NCBI RefSeq assembly: GCF_002368295.1
Contig: NZ_AP018248.1
Location: 2,353,977 to 2,417,976, forward strand
Direction of reading: 5' to 3'
Source of the DNA: Tolypothrix tenuis PCC 7101
GTDB taxonomy: Bacteria > Cyanobacteriota > Cyanobacteriia > Cyanobacteriales > Nostocaceae
Length of the DNA stretch: 64,000 nt
Positions within the stretch are counted from its first letter, which is position 1. Every line of letters begins with the position of its first letter. Below the pieces are notes generated by a model. It worked only from the letters and a program-made list of their open reading frames with translations, was not told the origin of the DNA and did no database searches. The position numbers were made by a program, and so were the translations under genes. Shown piece after piece: positions 1-8,968 of the stretch.

Positions 1-1
1 C

Positions 2-445
2 TGGATCTGGCAACTTAATTAGATAGTCATTCGCCCCTGCAGCAAAGGCTTCTGCTTTTACTTTTGCTTCTTCTTTACTAGATAGCATGACTATAGGAAT
101 ATCGCGTGTTGCGGGATGGGAACGAAACCAACGCAACAACATTAATCCATCCATTTCTGGCATCACCAAATCCAGTAAAATTACTGTAGGCGAAAGCGCG
201 ATCGCCTCTTGGATGGCTTGTGTGGGGTCACTTATATAGTGAAATGAAATTTTGGGATCGCTAGACAGAATTTGACAAACAGCTTCACCAATAATTAGCT
301 GATCGTCAATTAACATTACCCTTGCTTTATCTGTAGCGATATCTTCCTGAGAAAAAGCAGATTCAGAACTATTTACTGGAAAATAAGTCGTTACAGTTTT
401 TGTGATATCTGACGATACTGATCGTAATTCTAGGTGTGTGACCAT
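2..445 (-). CDS. WspR-like response regulator, receiver domain (partial, runs off window edge)
   Basis: This is the N-terminal 148 codons of a response regulator whose 3' part is cut by the left edge of the window. After a variable leader of about 40 residues there is a receiver domain with LIDDQ, an ILLDLVMPEMDG phosphorylation site (Asp about residue 92), MLSSKEE and AGANDYLIKLPD. The stretches IGEAV, HPATRDIPIVMLS and AFAAGANDYL closely resemble the receiver of Pseudomonas WspR, a receiver-GGDEF diguanylate cyclase. The gene lies about 235 bp downstream of a CheB gene in a cluster that otherwise contains every Wsp component. A GGDEF output domain beyond the edge is therefore expected but is inferred, not seen. 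Confidence 0.85.
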   Translation of the reverse strand, partial: MVTHLELRSVSSDITKTVTTYFPVNSSESAFSQEDIATDKARVMLIDDQLIIGEAVCQILSSDPKISFHYISDPTQAIQEAIALSPTVILLDLVMPEMDGLMLLRWFRSHPATRDIPIVMLSSKEEAKVKAEAFAAGANDYLIKLPDP

Positions 446-680
446 ATCAAAGTATTAGTAAAACTAAACTAAGTGATTAGTTGTATTAATATTAACCTAT
501 TTTTCGCTGTTGAATAGAAATGTGTTTTTTTGTAAAAAATCAGTGATTTCTCTAACTTAAAAAAACATATTTTTTGAGTCTATAAAACAAATTTGTCAGA
601 GTATTTTCTAGTGGAAATCCAAGATAAAATAATGTTTAAATAGTAAATTTACTGAGATTTATTGATAACCTCAATTATGA

Positions 681-1658
681 TTAGCCAGCAGATATAGATT
701 TGATACAAGCTGAGGCGATCGCATCGACCCCTAAAATCTCTACAGCTGCATTCAACTCTGCTGCGGCTTTGGGCATACCGTAAACAATCGAAGTTCTGCT
801 ATCTTGGGCAATGGTATGCCAACCAGCATCTCGCATCATTTTTAAACCTTGCGCGCCATCCCTACCCATCCCAGTGAGTAGAACTCCTATACCGTTTCCA
901 GTCCAGTTTTTAGCTGCACTTTTAAAAAAGACATCAATTGAGGGATGGTAGTAGCAATCTAAGGGTTCTTCTTCATACTCAAAAGTTAAATTGGGACGCA
1001 TCACGAGATGATGATTTCTACCAGCTAGTAAAACCTTCCCCGGTTGCACAGAAGCACCAGGATTAGCTATTTGTACAGATAAAGAAGTTTGCTCGTTTAA
1101 CCAAGCGGCAAAATTGGCAGTAAATTGAGCATCTAAATGTTGAATAACAACTATTGCACCTGGAAAATCTGGAGGAAATTGCGAGAGAATTTTTGTTAAA
1201 GCTTGCGGCCCACCTGTAGAAGCACCAATGGCAATTAATGATGGTAAATTATTAGGTTTATTTACTATTCTTGGACGGGGAGATTTATCAATTAATTTGG
1301 CGATAGTAGAGATTTTTTTCAGCAGTCCGGTACTACCTTCCGTAGGCGTATTAATAGCATCTAAAGCGCCATAAGACATTGCTTCAAAAACTTTACCAGC
1401 ATAACGGCTCACACTAGCAGTCACCATGATAATTGCACAAGGCGATCGCTTCATGATGTGCTTGGTGGCTTCCACTCCATCCATATTGGGCATCAGCACA
1501 TCCATTAAAATTAAGTCAGGAGTATCAGCTGCACATTTATTGATAGCTTCTACACCATCGTAAGCAATCCAGGCAACATCATAATCTGGTATTTTGGCGA
1601 TGGTTCGGCGTAGAACTTCTACAGCCATTACCATATCGTTAACAATGGCGATTTTCAT
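681..1658 (-). CDS. CheB-type protein-glutamate methylesterase (WspF-like)
   Basis: This 325-aa protein has an N-terminal receiver (phospho-acceptor Asp53 in LILMDVLMPNMDG) and a C-terminal CheB esterase domain. The esterase triad motifs are visible: GASTGG with Ser147, VIQHLD with His, and TGMGRDGA with Asp. It should remove methyl groups from receptor glutamates when phosphorylated and so reset the signalling array. It follows the CheA gene on the same strand after 82 bp of mostly repeat DNA and precedes the WspR-like gene, as wspF does in the Wsp operon. Family length is normal and all catalytic residues are intact. Confidence 0.93.
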   Translation of the reverse strand: MKIAIVNDMVMAVEVLRRTIAKIPDYDVAWIAYDGVEAINKCAADTPDLILMDVLMPNMDGVEATKHIMKRSPCAIIMVTASVSRYAGKVFEAMSYGALDAINTPTEGSTGLLKKISTIAKLIDKSPRPRIVNKPNNLPSLIAIGASTGGPQALTKILSQFPPDFPGAIVVIQHLDAQFTANFAAWLNEQTSLSVQIANPGASVQPGKVLLAGRNHHLVMRPNLTFEYEEEPLDCYYHPSIDVFFKSAAKNWTGNGIGVLLTGMGRDGAQGLKMMRDAGWHTIAQDSRTSIVYGMPKAAAELNAAVEILGVDAIASACIKSISAG

Positions 1659-1713
1659 GAATTGGGGAAGGGGTAATGGGTAATTGGTGATTGGCTTAGT
1701 TATTAGCCTTAAA

Positions 1714-1735
1714 TCTAAAATCTAAAATCTAAAAT
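1714..1735. repeat. Short tandem repeat of a TCTAAAA heptamer
   Basis: Three copies of TCTAAAA lie head to tail in the gap between the CheA and CheB genes. Related AATCTAAAAT strings occur near 33473-33505 and 51890-51996. It is a simple repeat of the STRR type common in Nostocales. Confidence 0.75.
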
Positions 1736-1740
1736 CAGAA

Positions 1741-4020
1741 TCAGGGTTCGCCGATTAGGTCTATTACGGCTTTGAGTAAGGTATCGTCGTGAAAACTACT
1801 CTTTGTGAGATAGTAGTTTGCGCCTGCTTCTAAGCCATGAATTTTATCTTCTTCTCGGTCTTTGTAGGAAACGATAATTACAGGTGTATGCTTTAATTTT
1901 TCATGGCTTTTAATTTGGCTGGTGAGTTCAAAACCATTCATTCTTGGCATATCAATATCTGTAATAATCAAATCATAGTCGCTGCTACGAATGGCGTTCC
2001 ATCCATCCATACCATTAACTGCTACTTCGACTTTATAACCTCTGTTTTCTAATAGTTTGCGCTCCATTTCACGGACTGTAATTGAATCATCTACTACCAG
2101 CACGTGTTTGTAGTTTTTGACGGCTGCTTTTTGAGTAGTGTGATTTACCTGGCTAATTTGTCCACTAGAAAGCACTTTGGCGATGGAACGAACTAAATCT
2201 TCAATATCAATAATTAATACTGGCGAACCATCATCAAGTAAGGCGGCGGCGCTGATATTGGGAACTTTACCCAAACGGGGGTCTAGGGGTCGTACAACTA
2301 AACTGCACTCGCCAATAAATCGGTCAACTACTACACCATAGCGACTGAGGCGATCGCTAATAATTACGACTGGGAGTAATTCGGGATTTTGTACCTGTGC
2401 TGGTAATTCTAAAACTTGATGGGCTGAGATTAAAGCGATCGCTTGCTCATTTAGCATAAAAAATGGCTGATTCTCAGATACCACAATTGCTGATCTGGGA
2501 ACCATCATTAACTGATCGATACGTGCTAAACCAAAGGCGTAGGGTTCATTGGCAATTTCTACTACAAGAGTTCGCAGTACTGACAGCGTTAGGGGAAGCT
2601 GTAGGTAAAATGTCATACCTAAGCCTAAATTAGAAGCAGCCCGCAAATTACCGCCAACTTCCCGGACTGCGCTATGTACTATATCTAATCCCACACCCCG
2701 CCCAGAAATTTCTGTCACTGTTTTGGCTGTAGAAAATCCAGGTAAAAATAGAAACTCCATCAACTCAGCTTCAGTGAGTTTTGCAGCCATTTCGGGAGCA
2801 GTGAGGTTTTTTCTGACAATCTCCTGGCGTAAAAATTCTAAATCTATTCCTCGCCCATCATCAGAAACCGTAATTAACAGCATTCCAGCACGGTGGACAA
2901 CTTCTATGCGAATTGTGCCGGTTTCTGGCTTCCCTACTGCTAAACGTTCCTGGGGTGTTTCAATACCGTGATCTATAGCGTTACGGAGAATATGAGTTAA
3001 AGGCCCTTCCAGGCGTTCGAGAATGTCCCTATCTACCAGCGTGGATTTCCCAGTAATTTCTAATTGAATGCGTTTACCCAATTGTCTGGACATATCCCGC
3101 ACCATACGCGGAAAACCTTGTCCAGCTTCGCCAAAGGGACTCATGTGAGTGGCGATAACTTGGCGATATAAGCGATCGCTTAAATTAGTAGAACGCTGGC
3201 AAAATAATTCTATTTCATTGTGGCGATCGCCTAATAGCTGGCGGCATTCACTAGCTATTTGCGATACTGCACTCATTTGCTCTTGGATTTGGCGTTCTAT
3301 TAAATGCCCAAAATGTTGTTTACCTAATAACTCTTGTAACCCTTCTAATAAGCCGGATAAGTGGGTATGACTAGTTTTGAGTTTCAGCAGAGAATCGGCA
3401 AAACCTTCCAACCACTTCGCCTCAACTAAGGATTCTCCAGCTAAACCCATCAAGGAGTTGAGATTTTCTGCACCTACCCGCACAACTCGGTTTTGTATGG
3501 TTTCGGGTTTTTCTCCTGAGTTAAAAACCTGAGATAGCGGTACAGCCCAAGGAGATTCTGCTGCTGGCTGTGGTGGCGGAATTTCTGCAGGGACAGCTTG
3601 ACTAATAGGCTGGGACTTGCCAATATTTGCGATCGCACTAACTAAAGCTTGAATACTGGCTTCATCTGGTAATTGTGGGTTAGGGTTACCTTCGCAAGCT
3701 TCACCTATATGTAGCAGCATATCTACAGCCGCTAGCAGCACATCAATATTAGTTGCATTTAACTTAATTTCTCCCCCCTGCGCTGCGACAAAGCAATCTT
3801 CCATTGCATGAGCTAAGGTAACAACTAAGTTGAGTTGCACAATCCGCGCCGCGCCTTTAATAGAATGAGCCGCACGCATCAAAGCTGCTAAGTCTTCGTG
3901 GTGATGGGATTGATTTTCTAGTGCTAAGAGGCGATCGTTTAAAATAGCAACTTGGGTTTTTACTTCCATGCTGAATAAATCCAGCATAGAAAAATTACTA
4001 TAATCTGTTTGTTTTGTCAT
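1741..4020 (-). CDS. Hybrid CheA histidine kinase with C-terminal receiver (WspE-like)
   Basis: This 759-aa kinase has an N-terminal HPt domain with AAHSIKGAAR (His52), a Pro-rich linker around residues 140-165, a dimerisation region, a HATPase domain (NAIDHGIE N-box, SDDGRGID, then GRGVGLDIV), a CheW-like regulatory domain and a C-terminal receiver (VVDDSITVRE, LIITDIDMPRMNG). The fused receiver and the absence of an obvious CheY-binding P2 domain match WspE rather than the flagellar CheA. It should autophosphorylate on His52 and pass phosphate to its own receiver, the CheB and the WspR-like regulator. Its start codon overlaps the stop of the upstream cheW gene (ATGA), implying translational coupling. 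Confidence 0.93.
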   Translation of the reverse strand: MTKQTDYSNFSMLDLFSMEVKTQVAILNDRLLALENQSHHHEDLAALMRAAHSIKGAARIVQLNLVVTLAHAMEDCFVAAQGGEIKLNATNIDVLLAAVDMLLHIGEACEGNPNPQLPDEASIQALVSAIANIGKSQPISQAVPAEIPPPQPAAESPWAVPLSQVFNSGEKPETIQNRVVRVGAENLNSLMGLAGESLVEAKWLEGFADSLLKLKTSHTHLSGLLEGLQELLGKQHFGHLIERQIQEQMSAVSQIASECRQLLGDRHNEIELFCQRSTNLSDRLYRQVIATHMSPFGEAGQGFPRMVRDMSRQLGKRIQLEITGKSTLVDRDILERLEGPLTHILRNAIDHGIETPQERLAVGKPETGTIRIEVVHRAGMLLITVSDDGRGIDLEFLRQEIVRKNLTAPEMAAKLTEAELMEFLFLPGFSTAKTVTEISGRGVGLDIVHSAVREVGGNLRAASNLGLGMTFYLQLPLTLSVLRTLVVEIANEPYAFGLARIDQLMMVPRSAIVVSENQPFFMLNEQAIALISAHQVLELPAQVQNPELLPVVIISDRLSRYGVVVDRFIGECSLVVRPLDPRLGKVPNISAAALLDDGSPVLIIDIEDLVRSIAKVLSSGQISQVNHTTQKAAVKNYKHVLVVDDSITVREMERKLLENRGYKVEVAVNGMDGWNAIRSSDYDLIITDIDMPRMNGFELTSQIKSHEKLKHTPVIIVSYKDREEDKIHGLEAGANYYLTKSSFHDDTLLKAVIDLIGEP

Positions 4021-4685
4021 CTATACACCTTTCTGTCCAAGGTGGTAAATAATAATTCCTCATCCAAATAGCCGAGACTCTTCTCACGCCAATAGAAAAA
4101 ACCTTTGGTAAAGTGGTGAGTTGCTGCTGTCATACTATTTGGCGTATCTCGTAATTCACGTTGCTGAAATCGCCGAATTCCATAAAGTTCATCTACAGAA
4201 AACACCCACACACTACCTGCTTTTTCCACTACCGCCATGCGTGGATATACAACAGGACTCAAAGTTGCAATTGGGGTATTAGCAGTTTCCAAATTCAGCA
4301 AATGAGTTAACGAGATACATAATTGTAATTCGCCGCGAATATTGACCAATCCTCGTAATATTTGATTACTCCGATGGGGTAATGTATGAATCAAAGTCGG
4401 CGATATACTTTCTTTAAAAACTTGCGTAGACAGCGCCAGCCATTCACCTTGCAAACGAAAGATAACAACTGTCAGAGTTTCTGCAATTGTTAAAGTTTTA
4501 GCATCTGCCCGTTCCTGAGAAAATAGCTCAGTTCGCTCATGGCGATAATTTTCGGGTATAGTGCGCTCTAGTAACTGACGACCAATATTTGAATAAACCG
4601 GACAGTTACGACAATGAATAAAATTAGGTAACTCTGGACAAGAGCGATCGCCAGCAATCCCGATGAGTTTATAACAATTATTCAT
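4017..4685 (-). CDS. CheW adaptor with Cys-rich N-terminus (WspD-like)
   Basis: This CheW-domain adaptor couples chemoreceptor to kinase. The N-terminus reads CYKLIGIAGDRSCPEL and then HCRNCPVYS, a signature typical of WspD. The CheW fold follows from about residue 75 (LSTQVFKESI, LRGLVNIRGELQLCISL). The open frame extends upstream to 4751, but those extra 22 codons lie in low-complexity purine-rich and STRR DNA, so I place the start at the ATG ending at 4685 (222 aa). No clear ribosome site precedes it. It overlaps the CheA gene by 4 bp. The conserved cysteines could bind metal, but that is inference. Confidence 0.88.
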   Translation of the reverse strand: MNNCYKLIGIAGDRSCPELPNFIHCRNCPVYSNIGRQLLERTIPENYRHERTELFSQERADAKTLTIAETLTVVIFRLQGEWLALSTQVFKESISPTLIHTLPHRSNQILRGLVNIRGELQLCISLTHLLNLETANTPIATLSPVVYPRMAVVEKAGSVWVFSVDELYGIRRFQQRELRDTPNSMTAATHHFTKGFFYWREKSLGYLDEELLFTTLDRKVYR

Positions 4686-4730
4686 AGTAGAAAAAGAAGC
4701 AGAGGAAGCAGAGGGAGCAGAGGGAGATAA

Positions 4731-4789
4731 ATTCCCATTACCAATTACCAATTACCCATTACCCATTACCCATTACCCATTACCAATTA
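4731..4789. repeat. STRR heptamer repeat (ATTACCC/ATTACCA)
   Basis: About eight tandem copies of ATTACCC or ATTACCA fill the gap between the chemoreceptor and the WspD-like gene. They run up to the chemoreceptor stop codon. This is a short tandemly repeated repetitive sequence typical of heterocystous cyanobacteria. Confidence 0.85.
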
Positions 4790-6424
4790 ACTAATTGCCC
4801 TAACCTTAAAACGCGAGATTTCTTGACGTAAACCTTGAGCAACTTGGTTAAGTTGAGAAATCGTATTATTAATTTCTCTCAAAGAACCAGCAGTTTGAGC
4901 AGAAGTACTGCTTAATTGTGTCATCGCCTCACTAATTTGTTGCGCTCCTTGAGATTGAGTTTCCATCCCTTGACTAACAACTTCAAACCTGGGTGACAAA
5001 TCCTGTACTTGCTCAATAATTTGTCCTACCTGAGTGCTGATATTAGCGACATCTTCCACAGTTCGTCCGACTTCTGTGGCAAACTTATCCATTTCCATCA
5101 CGCCTGTAGAAACGGAAGATTGCATTTGTTTAACCATCTGCTCAATATCAAGGGTAGCCACTGCAGTTTGGTCGGCTAAACGGCGAATTTCTCTCGCAAC
5201 AACAGCAAAACCTAAGCCATATTCCCCAGCTTTTTCAGCTTCAATGGCTGCATTTAATGACAGTAAATTTGTTTGGTCTGCTACTTTAGTAATTGTGAAC
5301 ACAATATTATTAATATTGTTAGCTTTCTCGCTAATTACTCCTAACCTCGCAGCAATAGAATTAGTCGCCTCTGCTAGTTGGCGCATCGTTGCTTCCATTC
5401 GCAATAAATCTTTTTGACTATCAGTTGCAGCTATTGTTGTACTTTGGGACATAGCTGCTACTTCTTCCATTGTTTTTACAAGTTCTCTAGAAGTCGCGGA
5501 AATTTCTTTCGCCGCTGCTGCTACCTGATTGGTTGAGGCTACTTGCTCGGTAAGTGTTGCTTCTAATTGTTTACCTGATGCTGCTATCTGAGTTGCGGAA
5601 GAAGTTGCTTGAATCCCCGATTGTTGTACTTGTCGAATCAGATTACTCAGGTTTTGTGCCATATCTTTTAAAGTAGACATGAGCTTACCAATAACATCTG
5701 TTGAATTAGATTCAACCTCAACTGTTAAATCTCCAGCAGAAACCTTTTCTGCTAAAGTAAAAGCGCTTTGTAAAGAACGGCTTAAAGCTCTACCAGGAAT
5801 GAGAATAATAGCAAGACAAACTGATATTACTGTTAATATAATACATATCAAACTACCGACAATAACTAAATCGGAAAAACTTTGCAGTTGATTAACTTCT
5901 TTTTGGTGCTCTTTTAAGTTTTCATCTTCTGCTTTGAGCATTTTATCAAGTTCTTGCCTAACTTGATCCATAACCTTTTTGCCTCTATCTTCAGAGAAAT
6001 AGGTCAGCAACTGTTTATCTTGCCCATTCTTTTTCATTTGAATTGTTGTCTCTGATAGATGAATCTTTTCTTTTGATAGCTCTAAAATTTTATTAAATGA
6101 CATACTATTTGAGCTATCAGATTTAAATTCTTTACTCAATTCATTTAAAACAATACTTATTTGTTCTTCTGCCTTATAAAAAGGTTCTAGATATTCTTCT
6201 TGTTTTGTAATAATAAATCCTCGCTGTCCAGTTTCAGAGTCAACTAATAGTTTCTCCAATTCTTTTAAATTTGCTTTTAAAGCGTAGCTTTTACTAACTG
6301 TATCTGCATTATCTAATAACTCTTGATTGGTTCTTTTTGTAATATATGTTGTCATGCTAGCTAAGATAACAATTAGCCCACATCCAGCTACTACAAATTG
6401 ATTAAGTTTTAAACCTTGTTGCAT
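4787..6424 (-). CDS. Methyl-accepting chemotaxis protein with CHASE3 sensor (WspA-like)
   Basis: This 545-aa membrane receptor has an N-terminal transmembrane helix (about residues 10-26) and a CHASE3-like helical periplasmic domain containing LLVDSETGQRGFIIT. A second membrane helix (about 185-210) is followed by HAMP and a long cytoplasmic signalling domain with the hairpin tip EIRRLADQTAVAT. The tip binds CheW and CheA. CHASE3/4-helix-bundle receptors are the sensor type in Wsp systems, where WspA responds to surface contact; the stimulus here is unknown. It lies between the WspC-like and WspD-like genes on the same strand. Confidence 0.92.
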   Translation of the reverse strand: MQQGLKLNQFVVAGCGLIVILASMTTYITKRTNQELLDNADTVSKSYALKANLKELEKLLVDSETGQRGFIITKQEEYLEPFYKAEEQISIVLNELSKEFKSDSSNSMSFNKILELSKEKIHLSETTIQMKKNGQDKQLLTYFSEDRGKKVMDQVRQELDKMLKAEDENLKEHQKEVNQLQSFSDLVIVGSLICIILTVISVCLAIILIPGRALSRSLQSAFTLAEKVSAGDLTVEVESNSTDVIGKLMSTLKDMAQNLSNLIRQVQQSGIQATSSATQIAASGKQLEATLTEQVASTNQVAAAAKEISATSRELVKTMEEVAAMSQSTTIAATDSQKDLLRMEATMRQLAEATNSIAARLGVISEKANNINNIVFTITKVADQTNLLSLNAAIEAEKAGEYGLGFAVVAREIRRLADQTAVATLDIEQMVKQMQSSVSTGVMEMDKFATEVGRTVEDVANISTQVGQIIEQVQDLSPRFEVVSQGMETQSQGAQQISEAMTQLSSTSAQTAGSLREINNTISQLNQVAQGLRQEISRFKVRAIS

Positions 6425-6633
6425 ATATTTATTGTGTCCTCAAATAATGTGAAATATATTTAGTTAATTGAGAGAAAGCTATAATTAGCAGACAAAACAT
6501 CTAGGCAGAGACACACCTTGTAAATGCAAGCGTTCCCATGCCAGCTATCAGACAAACAACTTATAAATAAAAGATAGATAACTTAACAATTCATCACGTT
6601 AAAAACGTACTAACACAGCAAATATCATCTTGA

Positions 6634-7842
6634 TTACTGATTATGCAGCCGATGAATGCGTTGCCAAAGCAGCTCAGCATTAACCATATCTCCTTGATGT
6701 TCTCGCAATAAAGCTAAATGAATTAATGCTTCTTCGTGATTGGGTTGCAGATAAATTGCTTTTTGGAAAGATGCTACTGCTTGTTCATTTTCACCCATTG
6801 CTTGTTGCAATTGACCAAGCAAGACATAGCCTTCGACACTAGCCAAATTTTGTTGGAGATAGTCTTGGCAAAATTGACAGGCTTGTTGCAAAGAGCCTTG
6901 GTCAGCTAAAGTTCTAGCAGCATCTAGAAAGTTTTGCTGGGAAATTTGTGGTTGCTGCGGTTTGCGATGGTGAGCAATACGCGGTTTGGGTGAAATGGGA
7001 TGATGCTTTTTGCGATCGCCTGGGCTACTTTTGGCTACAGAACGAGACACATTCGTTTTACGATAGGCAAAGGCCAAAGAATGAGGAACCAAGGTAAAGC
7101 GCGAATTCAGTAACAAACCTGTTTCTGCATGACCAACAAATAACAAACCATCCTGAATCAGTAACCGTTCCAAGGTGCGAATAGTGCGTTCTTTGGTACT
7201 GGGTTCAAAATAAATCAACAAGTTGCGGCAAAACACAACATCATAGGATGCAGCACCCAGCAGAAAATCGATATCAGCTAAATTACCTTGGCGAAAATGC
7301 ACTAAATTTCTTACCTGTTCGCACAGTCGGTATCTCCCCTCAGTTGGTTGAAAATAGCGTTCTTGGAAAGATAAACTATTGCCGCGAAACGAATACTTAT
7401 CGTAAATCGCTCTTTGAGCCGTTAACAAGCATTTTTTACTGATATCAATCGCATCAATGTGAAAATTAGCCGGATTTAACCCAGTCTCCAAAAGTGCGAT
7501 CGCAATTGAATAAGGCTCTTCACCAGTAGAACATGGCACGCTTAAAATCCGTAATACTCTTTTGGACTGATTGATCAACCACTCAGATTGAATATATTTT
7601 TGTAAAAAATTAAAAGATTCCCGCTCCCGAAAAAACCAAGTTTCTGGAACAATTACACTATCAATTAATGCTTCCCATTCTGCTGTAGATTCCTGCACTT
7701 TTTCCAAATAGGAGGCTATTTCTGTAATTTTCCCATCCGCCATTCTCTGCTCAATAGCTCTAGCAATACTAGCAGCACCTATTGAGTTTGCATCTAAACC
7801 AATTCTTCTTCTCAGTAAAGCTTCGCCATCAGAATAGGTCAT
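6634..7842 (-). CDS. CheR methyltransferase with C-terminal TPR (WspC-like)
   Basis: This 402-aa protein has a CheR N-terminal helical domain, then a SAM-dependent methyltransferase domain with PCSTGEEPYSIAIAL and DVVFCRNLLIYF. A basic linker follows (about 270-300), then tetratricopeptide repeats in the last 90 residues (AYLQPNHEEALIHLA type). It should methylate receptor glutamates using S-adenosylmethionine, opposing the CheB of this cluster. The TPR extension separates WspC-type CheR from the short enteric CheR. The 209 bp to the receptor gene show no strong signal. Confidence 0.92.
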   Translation of the reverse strand: MTYSDGEALLRRRIGLDANSIGAASIARAIEQRMADGKITEIASYLEKVQESTAEWEALIDSVIVPETWFFRERESFNFLQKYIQSEWLINQSKRVLRILSVPCSTGEEPYSIAIALLETGLNPANFHIDAIDISKKCLLTAQRAIYDKYSFRGNSLSFQERYFQPTEGRYRLCEQVRNLVHFRQGNLADIDFLLGAASYDVVFCRNLLIYFEPSTKERTIRTLERLLIQDGLLFVGHAETGLLLNSRFTLVPHSLAFAYRKTNVSRSVAKSSPGDRKKHHPISPKPRIAHHRKPQQPQISQQNFLDAARTLADQGSLQQACQFCQDYLQQNLASVEGYVLLGQLQQAMGENEQAVASFQKAIYLQPNHEEALIHLALLREHQGDMVNAELLWQRIHRLHNQ

Positions 7843-7937
7843 TATAAATAGTGGTACAAAATTAAATATATTGTGCTTAATTCATTCTGTTTAACTACGG
7901 CCAGCATATTTATTTGTGATCATGAAGTACACGGGTA

Positions 7938-8163
7938 GGGGCAAGGCAGTGCCCATACGTGTCAACTTAAGCTAAAAGATATATACGGTGCGTGTTGTAC
8001 AAAAACCCTCGCCCTCATCCCCTCACCCCTTCTCCCACAGGAGAAGGGGAATTAAATCTCTTGCTCCCTTCTCCTGGTGGGAGAGGGGCTGGGGGTGAGG
8101 GCGAAACCTTGCAACCAAACGGGTTTCACGTTAAGTTGACACCAATGGGCAGTGCCTTGCCCT
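7938..8163. mobile_element. Nested inverted-repeat element (MITE-like)
   Basis: The gap between the two chemosensory genes holds three nested inverted repeats. The outermost is GGGCAAGGCAGTGCCCA (from 7939) against TGGGCAGTGCCTTGCCC (8146-8162), with one mismatch. The next is TGTCAACTTAA (7960-7970) against TTAAGTTGACA (8131-8141), a perfect match. Inside, the pyrimidine-rich CGCCCTCATCCCC arm pairs imperfectly with the GGGGTGAGGGCG arm (about 8005-8103). No coding capacity is seen. It looks like a non-autonomous element inserted in, or composed with, another. Confidence 0.7.
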
Positions 8164-8320
8164 TATAATTATCTGTACCTCACGAACTTGCAATCTAGTG
8201 TATATGTTTAGCAGTGGGTGATTACTTCTAGTAAAGAATGCAATATTTAGGAAATTCCAAACAATAAATTATTCAACTTATTTTTTCCAAAATTCAGTTT
8301 ACCTCCCCCTGCCTAAATAT

Positions 8321-8788
8321 TTAGTTAGCTGGCAAAAGATAAACTTGTTCTGCTTCTGATAACAAATGTTCAATCTGCAAACATTGAATCATACCTTGCT
8401 CATCTAAAATCATCTTACCCAGATAAGGGGTTGAATTTATTTGAATATTGGTATCAACTAACTGTATTTCTGATTGCTGCAACGTTTCTACAACTCGCTC
8501 TGCCATCAAACCTACAAAAGCAGACTTTGAAGAAGACTTTGCAACATTTCCTCGCCAATAATTCACCAGAATAATGCGAGAACTCAAGTGTTCACAGCAG
8601 GGTTTACCTTGTATCAACTGGCATAAATCTAGCACAGGAACAATTTGTCCTCGATAGTTAAACACACCAGCTAAATGCTCAGGTGTGTGAGGAAGGGTTT
8701 TGAGGGTGACAAGTGGTAAAACTTCTACAACCTGTTGACTCGCTATAGCGTAACGCTCATTATTTAAGTAGAAGAGTAACATTAACAT
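8321..8788 (-). CDS. CheW-like adaptor (WspB-like)
   Basis: This 155-aa protein is a single CheW domain. It begins LLFYLNNERYAI, has LAGVFNYRGQIVPVLDL in the middle, and ends with a canonical adaptor C-terminal strand pattern. It should bridge the chemoreceptor and the hybrid CheA. It is the first gene of the chemosensory cluster in transcription order but is separated from the CheR gene by 478 bp carrying a MITE-like element, so it may have its own transcript. Its size and lack of a Cys-rich leader fit WspB rather than WspD. Confidence 0.87.
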   Translation of the reverse strand: MLMLLFYLNNERYAIASQQVVEVLPLVTLKTLPHTPEHLAGVFNYRGQIVPVLDLCQLIQGKPCCEHLSSRIILVNYWRGNVAKSSSKSAFVGLMAERVVETLQQSEIQLVDTNIQINSTPYLGKMILDEQGMIQCLQIEHLLSEAEQVYLLPAN

Positions 8789-8883
8789 TTATACACCTCA
8801 CCCAACCTACATGAAAGGGTTTTCGTTCTTAAGATAGCCTTAGTTATAGTCAACAGCAATAAGGGTTTATTTATAAATATTTT

Positions 8884-8960
8884 TGTAGGTTGTGTTAGGC
8901 ACTTATTTTTAATATGATTTGTGACGAAATAACTATCCTAGCGCCTAACGCACCATCTAT
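8884..8960. repeat. Imperfect inverted repeat
   Basis: TAGGTTGTGTTAGGC on the left pairs with GCCTAACGCACCA on the right, about 50 bp apart. It lies between the helicase stop and the CheW gene. A related hairpin (GGTGTGTTG...CAACGCACC) occurs at 34026-34053. Confidence 0.55.
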
Positions 8961-8968
8961 GGGTTTAA

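Noticed and set aside
4686..4751. Upstream extension of the WspD-like protein
   Set aside because: The extra 22 codons lie in low-complexity purine-rich and STRR DNA and do not match WspD N-termini, so the internal ATG was chosen.
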